From JAJEDW01 sp963555775 (GTDB lineage Bacteria; Acidobacteriota; Terriglobia; 20CM-2-55-15): a stretch of 64,000 nucleotides of DNA. Each line of letters starts with the position of its first letter. Position 1 is the stretch's first letter. The notes below the pieces were generated by a model, which searched no databases, was not told where the DNA came from, and saw nothing but the letters and a program-made list of their open reading frames with translations. The stretch spans positions 124,001 through 188,000 of the forward strand of contig CAUVWY020000009.1 of assembly GCA_963555775.3 (NCBI GenBank). Reading direction: 5' to 3'. The position numbers and the translations under genes were made by a program. Below are positions 1 to 8,574 of this stretch, piece after piece.

Positions 1-852
1 TCGATCATTCGATGGAAGGATCTGGTAGGCCAAGCCCTGGCCCGTTCCAGGGAAGGGGAAGGGGACGGTGACGGCGAGACGTTAAGCATCGACAACATGA
101 CTCAACGTGGATTTAGCTTGCCAACGTACGAGGCATCTTGGAGTTTCCTTGTGGAATCTGGAGCGGCCGGTCTCCCGTACCTACGCGCCATGAATATCGA
201 AAAGGTTCCTGGGGCTCCTGGCTTGGCAAAGCTTCTCGTGGTTGATGTGGGCGCAGGCTCGACCGATGTGGGCTATATGTTGCGGGTCCAGAACCGGGAT
301 ACAGAACGGAAAAACTTCTACTACTTTAAGCCCGCATCAAGCTTTCCGGAGGCTGGAGATGTGCTTACACGGGAACTGATGAGGCATTACAGCGCCAGAG
401 ATGAACCGATAACGAACCGTGAAGCTGAGGCCCGCAAGCTCCTAGACACAAGCTGGGCAGACCTTCAATTTGTTGCTTCCTGGCGGAGACGAATATGCGA
501 ACACGTCAGGGAGTACGTCGAAGGTATTCCAGACAAGAGATGGTTGCCTCTGCCTGTGCCATTAAACATTGTCGTAACAGGTGGTTCGGGGCTCGTTCCC
601 GGTTTAGGAGACGCCGTGAAGGATGCCGTAGTAGAGGCCCTCGATCGTTTGCGTATCGGCCAGAAGACTCGCAATATGGTCGGCCTCTCAAGTAGCCATA
701 TCCCTAATCTATCGTTTCAGACAGAGGCTGCGTACGCACAGCGGGCGGTGTGCCTGGGCGCAAGCGATCCTAAAAAGCCGGGTTTTCGATATATCGACGG
801 AATGGGCCCTCCAACCATAACGAGAATTCAGGCACCACGCCGTTGGGTATGA
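1..852 (+). CDS. Hsp70/actin-like ATPase, C-terminal part (5' end outside window)
   Basis: The frame is open from base 1, so the gene starts upstream of the window; an internal ATG at 97 is the first inside it. Two nucleotide-binding signatures of the actin/Hsp70/ParM fold are visible: VVDVGAGSTDVG (DxGxGSTD, phosphate-2 type) about 50 residues after that ATG, and VVTGGSGLVPGL (adenosine motif) about 110 residues later. The fold and ATP binding are well supported. The cellular role is not: a plasmid-segregation (ParM/StbA-like) filament or an Hsp70-like protein of a defence or mobile region are both possible. The neighbouring recombinase remnant and the downstream partition genes favour a mobile-element origin. 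Confidence 0.7.
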   Translation, partial: SIIRWKDLVGQALARSREGEGDGDGETLSIDNMTQRGFSLPTYEASWSFLVESGAAGLPYLRAMNIEKVPGAPGLAKLLVVDVGAGSTDVGYMLRVQNRDTERKNFYYFKPASSFPEAGDVLTRELMRHYSARDEPITNREAEARKLLDTSWADLQFVASWRRRICEHVREYVEGIPDKRWLPLPVPLNIVVTGGSGLVPGLGDAVKDAVVEALDRLRIGQKTRNMVGLSSSHIPNLSFQTEAAYAQRAVCLGASDPKKPGFRYIDGMGPPTITRIQAPRRWV

Positions 853-904
853 TTCAGCGAGAGCTGGGAACTGGAACTGTTCAACAGTAACATGTCTGGT
901 ATGT

Positions 905-1152
905 CGTAACGAACCACGAGGCCACCACGCGGCCAGCGCCTTTCCACTCGGGGTCGTCAGGTCGAGTACGTTCAGTTCCCGGCGCGTGTTCACTAGATCC
1001 ACCAGCACCCGCCCCCTGCGATCCAGTCGCCAGACCAGGACGAGATCGACCGCCCACCGTCGGGCCGCCACGAGGGGCTTCAGGGCTGCTCTGGAGGGGA
1101 AAGCTATCCTGAGGCACGCCGCCAGCTCTGCGTCGATTCCCGGACACCGTCC
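905..1152 (-). pseudogene. Serine recombinase (resolvase/invertase) remnant
   Basis: Reading the minus strand from the stop at about 1153 gives a piece typical of the resolvase catalytic domain: LVAARRWAVDLVLVWRLDR, then GRVLVDLVNTRRELNVLDLTTPSG. The conserved block between the 'L..RREL' helix and 'LDLTTPSG' (normally a dozen or so residues with 'G..F.S') is missing, and the catalytic N-terminal serine region and DNA-binding C-terminus are absent. It is a decayed fragment, abutting the left end of the IS21 element at 1177. The rest of 853-1176 holds nothing else I can support. Confidence 0.72.
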
Positions 1153-1359
1153 TCAATCACACGAACCTCGGCGGTCTGTCCAGCGTCAACTATTATTCCC
1201 GTTGACGACAATTAGAATTCCCGTTTGAGTTAAGGGATGTTCGTCGCCGTCCCGCCTGTGGGAAACGTGGTAAAGCCGTAGGCTTTTCCAAGCAGCGGTG
1301 GGAATCCGGGTCTTGCACGGATTCCCACGGATGCGGCGTTTTCCACAGGCCCGTCGCCG

Positions 1360-2115
1360 TCACTTTTGTCGTCCTTTCGCGTTCTTGGCGGCTTCCATGC
1401 GGTAGCTGGACAGATTCAGTTCCAGAATAACGCTGTGATGAACGATTCGGTCGATGGCCGCGGCCGTGGTCATCGGATCCTTGAAGATCTTGTCCCAGTC
1501 CGAGAAGACCAGGTTCGATGTGATCAGAATGCTGCGGCGCTCGTACCGGTGAGCCAGCAGGGTGAACAGCACTGCCATCTCGTCCCGGCTGTGCTGGACG
1601 TAACCGATGTCGTCAATGATGAGCGCGTCGAACTTGTCGAGCCGCTTGAGTTCTTTCTCCAGTTCCAGCTCGGCCTTGGCCCGCAGGAGCCGCTGAACCA
1701 GCAGCGCACATGGAGTGAAGTAGATTCTCCGGCCCTTCAGGATGAGTTCATGCCCGAGGGCGCACAGCAGATGGGTTTTGCCGCTGCCCGGATTCCCGAA
1801 GGCCAGGACGTTCTCGGTGCGATCCAGGAAGTCTCCTTCAAGCAATGCATCCACGCGTCGCTCGACGGTTCGGGGCAATCGGGACTGTTCAAACGCCGCC
1901 CAGGTCTTCTCCCGGGGCAGTTTCGATTCCCGCAGGAGCCGTTCGATCTTCCGTTGCCGTCGTTCCTCCAGTTCCAGTTCACAGAGCGCTACCAGATACC
2001 GGTCGTAGGCCCAACCTTCGTTGGTCGCTACAGTGGCCTGAACGCCGTAGTTGTCGACGAAGGCCGGCAAGTGCAACTGGCGCAGCGAGCGGGCGATCTC
2101 GGTCTTCACAGCCAT
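1360..2115 (-). CDS. istB: IS21 IstB helper ATPase (type I, copy A)
   Basis: This 251-residue AAA+ ATPase is the transposition helper that loads IstA on target DNA. Walker A is FGNPGSGKTH (about residue 107) and Walker B is ALIIDDIGY (about residue 165), followed by the IstB-type HRYERRSILITSN and the basic C-terminus. The length is normal for IstB. Its start overlaps the 3' end of istA by 10 nt, suggesting translational coupling. The copy at 38491 differs at only a few residues (for example ARSLRQ here, ASSLRQ there). Confidence 0.97.
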   Translation of the reverse strand: MAVKTEIARSLRQLHLPAFVDNYGVQATVATNEGWAYDRYLVALCELELEERRQRKIERLLRESKLPREKTWAAFEQSRLPRTVERRVDALLEGDFLDRTENVLAFGNPGSGKTHLLCALGHELILKGRRIYFTPCALLVQRLLRAKAELELEKELKRLDKFDALIIDDIGYVQHSRDEMAVLFTLLAHRYERRSILITSNLVFSDWDKIFKDPMTTAAAIDRIVHHSVILELNLSSYRMEAAKNAKGRQK

Positions 2116-3592
2116 GCCTCCTCCTCGACCGGATCCAGTAACGCGTCATAGTGTCGGATCTCGGGTGGAGCGATCCGAACCTGCCAGGGCGAAGGCGCCG
2201 GAGTGTCCGCGTCGATGTGCTCCCGAACCGCTTCGACTGTGATCGGCAGGTCCTTGTCGATCCGATGTCTCAGCGCTTCGTGGACCCGCTCCTCACTGTC
2301 CATGGCCGCCATCTCGAGGATCTTCAGATACTGCCGGTCCGCGGTCCCCGGATGGTGTTCCCGCAGCCAGTCGTAGGTCACACGGAACAACAGCCGGGGA
2401 AACATGTCCTGCTGATACCGGTAGCGTGGAAAGGCGCCCGGTTTGCGGACCAGGGAATGAATCACGTGCCGGTAATCGATGGTGTGCTTACCCGATCCCC
2501 GCAGCCGCGGCATCTGCTCGACGCACTTTCCGCCGTACCAGACTTCCAGCCGTTCCGTATCCAGGCGGACCTCCACGTGTTCGCCGATCAGCCGGCTGTC
2601 TACCGAATAGACGTTCTTGCGCACCCAGATCGTGCTGTCCCGGGATACGCGAGCCCGGATGCGATGCGTATGGTCCAGTCGTCGAAGCGGGAGTTGCCGT
2701 AGAGGCCGGAGTTCCTCACTCAGCCGCTGGCTGCGACCGGCGTTGCGCCGGTCGATCAACCCCGCCAGAAACTGTTCGTATGCGTCCCGGCTCTCGAAGT
2801 CCCGGCTTCCGCGCAGCATCAGTTCCTGGTCGACCGCCGTCTTGAATCGATAGTGACTCTGCTCGACGTCGCCGTTCTCATTCGCCTTGCCGGCCTGGGT
2901 GTGCGTCGCCCGTAAACCGTAGTGGTCGAGCAATCCTTGATAGCGGGCCGTAAACTCATCCGGATCCTTCAGGTTGTTGACTGCCGCCGACAGGCTGTCG
3001 GTCCGATGTTCTTCCGGCGCTCCACCCAACTGCCACAACGCGTTCTGCAGTCCGGCCGATAAGCTCTCGAAGGATTCGGAGAAACACAGGGTGACCGTCT
3101 CCCAGTTCGAATAGGTCAGGACGAAGTGATAGGCCAGGTGCTCGAACTTCTGGCCCTCGATGGTCAGTTCAGGCTGCTCATGTGCGTGAAGTCACTCTGG
3201 CATTGCCGCCCCGGATCATGCACCTGGGGGAACATCACTTCGCGCTCCGGACCCGATCGCGCCCGCCACTGCTTGAACCGCCGCTGCAAACTCCGCAGCT
3301 GACCTTCCTGGAATCGGCCCGGGTACTTCCGCCCCAGATACTCAAACATCGTCTTCGCCTGAACCGTCGGATGCGCCCGAAGGATCTCCTCGATCTCCCC
3401 CCATACCTCTTCGAACGGATCCGGTCGGGTTCGCCATCCATGAGCCTTCCAGATCTGGCTCGGCAGCTGCTTCACCTCCCGGTACTTCCGGGCCGTCTTT
3501 GCGTCCATTCCCGCTTTCGAGGCCGCCTGGGCCAGGGTCTCTTCGCTTTGTGTCAGCTTCATCAGTCGTCTCACCTGCTGATCCGTTACCAT
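2106..3592 (-). pseudogene. istA: IS21 IstA transposase (type I, copy A), 1-nt frameshift
   Basis: The N-terminal part (3164-3592, start at MVTDQQVRRLM as usual for IstA) and the C-terminal part (2106-3038 and sequence up to the break) lie in different frames. Alignment to copy B shows a single missing base: GGTCA-GTTCAGG at about 3166 against GGTCACGTTCAGG in copy B. The break falls after QSDFTHMSSLN, in the first strand of the DDE core, so no full transposase is made. The C-terminus ends ...PVEEEAWL, the tail that the nested insertion removes from copy B. Confidence 0.93.
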
Positions 3593-3918
3593 CCAAACAT
3601 CTTGCAAAATCAATAACTTGGATCGGTAACATTTCTATTGAGGCAACGGGAATTCTAATTGTCGTTGGTCGGGAGTTTTAATTGTCGCTGATCACCCTTC
3701 TAAGTTAAAAACCGGGGACATTCGGAATCGGATCGGATGGGCACGGACGATGCTAGTCCGGACGGAATGATCGGAAGTACTGTCGCCGGCAAGGCAGTGC
3801 TGGCGATCTGGAACTATCTGGGTGGGCTGCAGGCAGCGCGCTTTTGGGTATTGAGTGAATATCCGGACCGGAAATCACGCTAGGACATCGTCCAACGCAG
3901 CCTTAGAGACGCGCCGCC

Positions 3919-5712
3919 CTATAGCGACCTGTAATAGTCGCGAATCTTCCAGGCCATCAGAAGCCTGCGCTCCGTCAGGAACCCGTCGTAGTCGCCGACT
4001 TCCGAATCTTCCATGTCGTCAGGTATGCAGTGAGCCACCAGATTCGTGCGCAACTCGTCGGCATCGGTGATGCCGCCGTATCGGGCCTCGCCATTCTCGC
4101 ATTGACGCCATAGCGCACCGAAATACGCCGCAGGCGGGACATCGCCGATGGCGATATTGATCTCGCCCTGCATTACGACATAGTTCGCGATCTGGTTGTA
4201 GCGGTTACGCGCCAGACCGTTCTTCTTCAGGTAGTTCCGCGGAAAGACGTGGTGAACATGCGAAGCGCCCTCGATCAGGGTCTGCACCGTGTGGCCGTTC
4301 GACAGAAACCCCTTATCGTTTGCCTTGGCTTGGCTCGCCAGAAACACATTGAAGTAGGGGCTGCTGGCCACCGAGGTGTCCATCTGTTGGGGAAGGCCTG
4401 CGTCCCAGAACGCATCCGACAACTCCGCCCGCTCCACCGCGTCCAGGTAGTCCTGCGCGTTCTGTTCGGTAACGTTGCGGATATCCACGCCGAACGCGGT
4501 CTCGGGCGAGCCCGTGTACCTGCCGGTCAGCACGGACATGACGAACCAGCGCCGCACCAGCGTCTCGATTTGTACCGAATTCGTGCGTCTCGCGCGCAAT
4601 GTCAGATAAAGGATATAAGCGAAATTGACGGTGTTCTGCGACCGGATCATGGACGCGTTCACGAACCCCGCCGAGCGCAGGATCATGACGAAGCGCTTGA
4701 AGTCGGTCTCGTTCATGAAGCGCAGGATCGCCGCCTCGAGCCTGCGGAACGACTCCTCGGCGATGACCTCCTCGAACTCTCTGGTCTCGAAGTTCCGGCC
4801 GGAGAGCAGGGCCACCAGATCGTTGAGGCGTCCGCGCCCGAACTCCGAAGTGAAGGCCACACGAAGCATGTCGGTGTAGGAGGGATCGTACAGGTCCTCC
4901 TTCTCGTGTTTCAGCCATTCCATGGTCTGAAAATACCTCGTGCCGGAAAACTCGCTGTCGCTCGCCAGATCGTCGTACGCTTCCGGCGCAACGGCGAGAT
5001 GGCAGAAGTAGTCGATGCACTTGCGGAGTTGGTGGCCGTTATACCTTTCGTTCGCAGCCATCTTCGACATGGCGAAGTCGGCCGCATTCAGCGGAACACC
5101 CTGTGAATTGATGCGGACAAATATCTCCGAGACGGTCTCGACATCCAGATCGGCATTGAGTTCGATGAGGCCGAGCGAATTGTTCAGGATGCCCCGAAGC
5201 CGTTCGATACGTTCGTATATCTCGTCCCTGTTCGCTTCCGCATTGCCCTCTCAATACGCATCGACGACCCGAAGCAGTCTTGTGCCGGGCGCGAACAGGG
5301 AGGCGATGTCCGCAAGCCATGCCCGATCGCGGCGGATTGCGGGGTTCGTAACCTCGAAACGCTCCTCGCCGGGATGGAACGCGATCGTGATGCGCACCTT
5401 CCTGTAGTTCTTGTCGACAATCGAACGCCCGAGCATCGCCGCCAGAAGCGCCGTCACACGCTGCTGGCCGTCGATCAGAATACGTTTGCCCTTCGACGCC
5501 GTTCCGTCCTTCAATCGGACCGACGGGTTGCGCCACGCGATGAGGTAGCCAACCGGGTAGCCGAAATAGAGGGAGTCGATGAAATCGCGCACCTTCGCCG
5601 CATTCCAGACGAACGGGCGCTGGATCTCGGGGATTGCAATCTCGTCGGACTCGATCCAAGTGAGTAGAGTCTGGACAGGATGTTGATTGACCGAATAGCG
5701 CTGAATGGTCAT
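3919..5712 (-). pseudogene. GmrSD-type DUF262-DUF1524 nuclease with one in-frame TGA
   Basis: Starting at 5712 (MTIQRYSVNQHP, with CGGAGA 7 nt upstream), the N-terminal DUF262 domain shows AIPEIQRPFVW and the signature ILIDGQQRVTAL (DGQQR). At 5251-5253 a TGA follows LLRVVDAY, then the same frame continues without another stop through IFVRINSQGVPLNAADFAMSK, typical of DUF262, to the C-terminal DUF1524 HNH-like motif HVHHVFPRNYL and the end at 3919. The undamaged product would be about 597 residues. The family comprises type IV-like restriction of modified DNA and related phage-defence nucleases. A restart at 5070 would give only the C-terminal half. Confidence 0.88.
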
Positions 5713-6018
5713 GGCTTCTCCGGATATGCGATGTCCCTGAAACCGCGAATTCGACTGAACGCGCGTACCCGCCCCGCGCCGGACGCCCAGCACCCGACCC
5801 TGCAGCGGAAGGATGCCACAGCGGGTCACATGCGGCAAGGCGTAGCCGTTCGGGCCGCGGACGAGCGGCGGCTTCTTGGGCGGGACGTTAGGCAAGCGAT
5901 CCGAAGGAAAGAGGAGAGAACGCCATGAGCCACGCCGAACGTGACGGTTCGACGGAGGGGTGACAGCGAACGGCCATTGCGCCGTATGCGACAGCCAAGC
6001 CCACGCCACGCACCGCTC
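5713..6018 (-). other. Junk linker between methyltransferase remnant and DUF262 gene
   Basis: No gene is supported. The frame of the methyltransferase remnant runs on through this stretch into the DUF262 gene, but the encoded sequence is arginine/proline-rich and unlike any family I know. Its first part (about 5955-6021, encoding ERCVAWAWLSHTAQ on the minus strand) is a near-copy of the 3' end of the gene at 7257, followed by similar sequence after that gene's stop. It therefore looks like a fragment left by recombination between two related loci. Confidence 0.6.
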
Positions 6019-6234
6019 CATGACGCCCGGCCAGAACAGGTCGATGAACCCGGACCGGTTATCCAGCTTGCGCACATGCTCTTCGTAACGCGCGACGGAA
6101 CGCCGCCGCACATCGAAGATCTCGAAGAACGCATTGTAGAAGCTCTGCGTCTCGCCCTTCTCATAGGCCGCGTCCCGCCATTCGTCGGCGAATCTGGCGG
6201 CGCGGGTACGAATTTCGTTCCAGGACAGGCGCAT
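6019..6234 (-). pseudogene. MmeI/type IIL-like DNA methyltransferase, N-terminal fragment
   Basis: The first 71 residues match the conserved N-terminus of large single-chain restriction-modification methyltransferases (MmeI-like N domain): MRLSWNEIRTRAARFADEW, then YEKGETQSFYNAFFEIF and LDNRSGFIDLFWPG. In intact proteins this is followed by a nuclease-like core and a class I SAM-dependent N6-adenine methylase of several hundred residues. Here the homology stops at WPGV and switches to the repeated segment described for 5713-6018. The gene is a 5' stub; the catalytic domains are gone. Confidence 0.82.
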
Positions 6235-6305
6235 GACTTAAGGGTGTTCCATGTCAAACATGTCGAAATAATCCTCGGATGCCGTAGCCGGGGATGGCGG
6301 CCATA

Positions 6306-6326
6306 GTGTAACAGCTAATGTCACAC
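6306..6326. promoter_or_regulatory. Inverted repeat, candidate HigA operator
   Basis: GTGTAACA-GCTAA-TGTCACAC is an 8-bp inverted repeat with one mismatch, directly upstream of higB (ATG at 6336). HigA antitoxins commonly bind such palindromes over their own promoter. That it is the operator here is inference from position. Confidence 0.45.
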
Positions 6327-6335
6327 TTCCTTTTT

Positions 6336-6614
6336 ATGATCAAGGGGTTCGCTTCCAAGATCCTCAGGAGGGCGTTTGAAGATGGAAACTACCGGAGGAT
6401 CAACCCTCAATGGAGGGCCCGGGTTGAACTCCTTCTGGACGCATTGGACGCGGCAGAGAAAGTGGAAGACTTGAACCTCCTGACGCTCGGCGCCCACCCG
6501 CTGAAGGGCAACCGAAAGGGTGAGTGGGGAATGACCGTGACGAAGAACTGGAGAATTACCTTCAGATTCGAGGCGGGAGACGCCATCGAGGTAGACCTGG
6601 AAGATTATCACTAG
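6336..6614 (+). CDS. higB: HigB-type toxin (RelE/ParE superfamily mRNA interferase)
   Basis: This 92-residue protein starts at MIKGFASKILRRAFE. It contains the HigB signatures HPLKGNRKGEWGMTV and NWRITFRFEAGDAIEVDLEDYH-type ending. HigB cleaves mRNA at translating ribosomes and is held inactive by HigA. The upstream in-frame ATG at 6318 lies inside the palindrome, so 6336 is preferred; HigB proteins usually begin MI(K/R). The toxin-first order, with higA 15 nt downstream, is the standard higBA arrangement. All conserved residues seem present, so it is probably functional. Confidence 0.95.
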   Translation: MIKGFASKILRRAFEDGNYRRINPQWRARVELLLDALDAAEKVEDLNLLTLGAHPLKGNRKGEWGMTVTKNWRITFRFEAGDAIEVDLEDYH

Positions 6615-6629
6615 AACGGAGGGCGGGAC

Positions 6630-6932
6630 ATGGCTAGAAATCTGGCGAGACGACCGACGCATCCAGGCCGGTTGCTACGGAGCGAGATCGAGGCTCGGGA
6701 ACTCAATCAGGGGCAGGTGGCGGATCTTATCGGCGTCGGGCGCAGGACCATTAACGAGATATGCCAAGAACGAAGACCGATGAGCACCGACATGGCGCAC
6801 CGGATCGGGAAGCTCTTCGGCAACGGTCCGACGCTCTGGGTCAACATACAGAAGGCGATTGACATGTGGGACGCTGAACGCGAGCACGCGACAGACTACG
6901 CAAAGATTCAGACCTTGGAGATAGCTCGATAA
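6630..6932 (+). CDS. higA: HigA-type antitoxin (XRE helix-turn-helix)
   Basis: The 100-residue protein begins MARNLARRPTHPGRLLR and has the HigA helix-turn-helix: LNQGQVADLIGVGRRTINEIC, followed by ERRPMSTDMAHRIGKLFGNG and the W-V-N-I-Q motif. It neutralises HigB and represses the operon by binding the upstream palindrome. ACGGAGGGCGGGAC provides a strong ribosome-binding site 6-12 nt before the ATG. Full length for the family. Confidence 0.95.
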   Translation: MARNLARRPTHPGRLLRSEIEARELNQGQVADLIGVGRRTINEICQERRPMSTDMAHRIGKLFGNGPTLWVNIQKAIDMWDAEREHATDYAKIQTLEIAR

Positions 6933-6997
6933 AGCTGCTTATCGTTTTTTTGGAGTGGTGTCCCTGTCTTGTCTGAGCCGAATGGGAGAGTGAAGCA

Positions 6998-7213
6998 ATG
7001 AACGAACGACAACTGACGGTGAGCGCAATCGCGCTCTTCGCCGATGGATTCAGCCACACCCAGATTGCCAACGCGTTGGGCGTCGATACCGACCGGGCTG
7101 CGCAGCTGGCGGTCACCGGCGCTGATGAACAATCAGCGGGCACGATGGGCCACATGAAGAGTTGCCCTTATGGAAAAGATCAAGTAGTCATTAGTCGCGA
7201 TGATGAAGGCTAG
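6998..7213 (+). CDS. Small helix-turn-helix-like protein, unknown function
   Basis: A 71-residue reading frame with a good start context (GGGAGAGTGAAGCA before the ATG). Residues 7-35 (VSAIALFADGFSHTQIANALGVD) resemble a homeodomain-like/HTH_23 recognition unit of the sort found in transposase and replication-protein regulators. The C-terminal 35 residues have no recognisable features and may be out of frame or fused sequence. It lies between higA and the oppositely oriented gene at 7257. Product real or not cannot be decided from sequence. Confidence 0.45.
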   Translation: MNERQLTVSAIALFADGFSHTQIANALGVDTDRAAQLAVTGADEQSAGTMGHMKSCPYGKDQVVISRDDEG

Positions 7214-7256
7214 GTGACGGGCTCTGTTGAGCGGCTCTGAGGGCGACAGCGGAGGG

Positions 7257-7697
7257 CTATTGCGGCGTATGCGACAACCAGGCCCACGCCACGCACCGCT
7301 CCAGGTCGCCGGCCTCGCCGGCCGCCTGTTCCAACAAGTCAGTGTCATCCAGGGCCGCGATCCCGGCGATACTGGCTTCCATCACCGGCCGGCCCTCCGG
7401 AGAACCGGAACGGGTCACCGTCAGGGTCACGTGCGGCGGCAAAGCGGACGCCGGAACCACGGGCAGCTGGGATTCCCCCACGCGCCGGGACAGCCAGAGG
7501 GACGCCTGGAGGCGTCCGGACACGGTTTCCGCGCGCAGCCACCAACCGGACTCCATAAGGGGCACGCATTCGCCGGTGGCGAGCCCCTCGGCGATCAAGG
7601 GATAGAGCCAGATCAGCACCTGGGGGTCGACTTCCGACTTCGGGGAAAACCGGACGGATTCGGCTTCGAGGATTCGATGGATCAGGACCGCATTCAT
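7257..7697 (-). CDS. Conserved-looking hypothetical protein of 146 residues
   Basis: The start at 7697 (MNAVLIHRILEAESVRFSP) is chosen because CCGGAG sits 5-10 nt upstream; longer starts at 7736 and 7772 exist. I do not recognise the family. The sequence is globular with no TM or signal peptide, and its last residues, LERCVAWAWLSHTPQ, recur at the methyltransferase break near 6020. It follows the remnant at 7723-7854 in the same direction. It could be a companion of a mobile or defence gene, but no function is assigned. Confidence 0.5.
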   Translation of the reverse strand: MNAVLIHRILEAESVRFSPKSEVDPQVLIWLYPLIAEGLATGECVPLMESGWWLRAETVSGRLQASLWLSRRVGESQLPVVPASALPPHVTLTVTRSGSPEGRPVMEASIAGIAALDDTDLLEQAAGEAGDLERCVAWAWLSHTPQ

Positions 7698-7722
7698 GGG
7701 GGCTCCGGGAAGGCTTGGCAGC

Positions 7723-7854
7723 CTAGTAAACAACATGTTGCTCCACGAGGGGAAACTCCAGCACGGGCTCATCCTCCTCGATCGACCGGCCGGCGATCCG
7801 CATCCCGTCGCGGTGTTCGGTGGACACCGTCCAACCGTTTGAACGGAGTCACAC
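7723..7854 (-). pseudogene. C-terminal remnant of an unidentified protein
   Basis: The minus strand reads NGWTVSTEHRDGMRIAGRSI then EEDEPVLEFPLVEQHVVY and a stop at 7723. It has the composition of a genuine protein C-terminus, but an in-frame stop at about 7855 removes everything before it. The 3' end is 26 nt before the gene at 7697, suggesting these were two consecutive genes of one operon. The family is not recognised. Confidence 0.35.
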
Positions 7855-7901
7855 TTGACAACTGGGATAGTCTACAAGACATATAGACATAACGTATGTA
7901 A

Positions 7902-7915
7902 GTCTACTTGTAGAC
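7902..7915. promoter_or_regulatory. Perfect palindrome upstream of parA (operator or parS-like site)
   Basis: GTCTAC-TT-GTAGAC is a perfect inverted repeat 15 nt before the parA ATG. Related half-sites occur at 7870-7888 (TAGTCTACAAGAC, ATATAGAC) and the motif AAGTATACAAGTATGTAAG occurs near the end of parA. Small ribbon-helix-helix partners of ParA usually bind such repeated sites as operator and centromere. Assignment is by position. Confidence 0.5.
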
Positions 7916-7929
7916 GACACGGTAAAAAT

Positions 7930-8574
7930 ATGCAGACCATCGCACTGATTGCACAGAAAGGCGGCACCGGAAAGACGACGCTTGCACTAGCGTTAGCCGT
8001 GGCGGCAGAGAAAGCAGGCAGAACGACCGTCGTCATTGACCTAGACCCGCAGGCCACCGCTTGTAACTGGGCAGATCGGCGGGACGCTGACACACCAATT
8101 GTGGTCGATGCTCAGCCGGCACGGCTTTCCAAGGCGCTCGAAAAGGCGATGCAAGGGGGCGTCAATCTTGCAATCATCGATACCCCGGCGCGATCGGAAC
8201 AGACCGCTTTGGCCGCCGCGAAGTCTGCCAACTTGATAATCATTCCCTGTCGACCGCAGATTTACGATCTGGAAACCGTACCCAACAGTCGGGAGCTAAT
8301 TGCTATTGCCGGCGACATCCCTACCCTGGTTGTCTTAGTCGCTGTGCCAGCCCGTGGCGCGCGTGGCGATCAAGCACGCCATGCCTTAACCGGTTTTGGT
8401 CTTGCTGTGTGTCCCCCGAGCCTGGGCTACCGCGCCGCCTTCGGCGATGCGGGCGTACGCGGACTCGTGGCACTGGAACACGAACCCCACGGCAAAGCCG
8501 CTGATGAAATTAGACAAGTATACAAGTATGTAAGTGGGATTCTATCGAAGGAAGCCCGGAGAGGTAAGAAATGA
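7930..8574 (+). CDS. parA: ParA-family partition ATPase (type Ib-like, short)
   Basis: A 214-residue deviant Walker ATPase lacking an N-terminal DNA-binding domain, as in plasmid type Ib partition systems. Motifs: AQKGGTGKTT (residues 8-17, with both signature and catalytic lysines), VIDLDPQ (35-41, Walker A') and IIDTPA (Walker B). ATP-dependent non-specific DNA binding by such ParAs moves plasmid cargo held by the partner protein. The start at 7930 leaves the palindromes in the leader; the open frame extends to 7855 but through the repeats. Its stop overlaps the next gene's start (ATGA), so the two are translationally coupled. Confidence 0.93.
   Translation: MQTIALIAQKGGTGKTTLALALAVAAEKAGRTTVVIDLDPQATACNWADRRDADTPIVVDAQPARLSKALEKAMQGGVNLAIIDTPARSEQTALAAAKSANLIIIPCRPQIYDLETVPNSRELIAIAGDIPTLVVLVAVPARGARGDQARHALTGFGLAVCPPSLGYRAAFGDAGVRGLVALEHEPHGKAADEIRQVYKYVSGILSKEARRGKK

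Larger units (their letters stand above)
1177..3694 (-). mobile_element. IS21-family element, type I copy A (frameshifted)
   Basis: The element runs from TGTCCAGCG (1177) to CGCTGATCA (3694). The inverted ends share CGACAATTAGAATTCCCG about 30 bp in from each terminus, and the outer parts (AGCGtCAAcTA / AGCGaCAAtTA) are the usual IS21 repeated end motifs. It carries istA and istB on the minus strand. A near-identical copy is at 38308-43478, which defines the ends. No matching target duplication is seen here (flanks ..GGCGGTC and CCCTTCT..), unlike copy B, so this copy may have been rearranged after insertion. Confidence 0.95.

Noticed and set aside
3737..3883. 48-residue ORF (MGTDDASPDGMIGSTVAGK..)
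   Set aside because: No ribosome-binding site of note, no recognised family, and it lies in the scar next to IS21-I; not enough to call a gene.
4249..5106. 285-residue plus-strand frame
   Set aside because: Antisense of the DUF1524 half of the nuclease gene; composition is typical of shadow frames.
5251..5253. Selenocysteine or reassigned TGA in the DUF262 gene
   Set aside because: No selenoprotein family or insertion element recognised, and TGA ends many other genes in the window (for example parA and istB), so reassignment is excluded.
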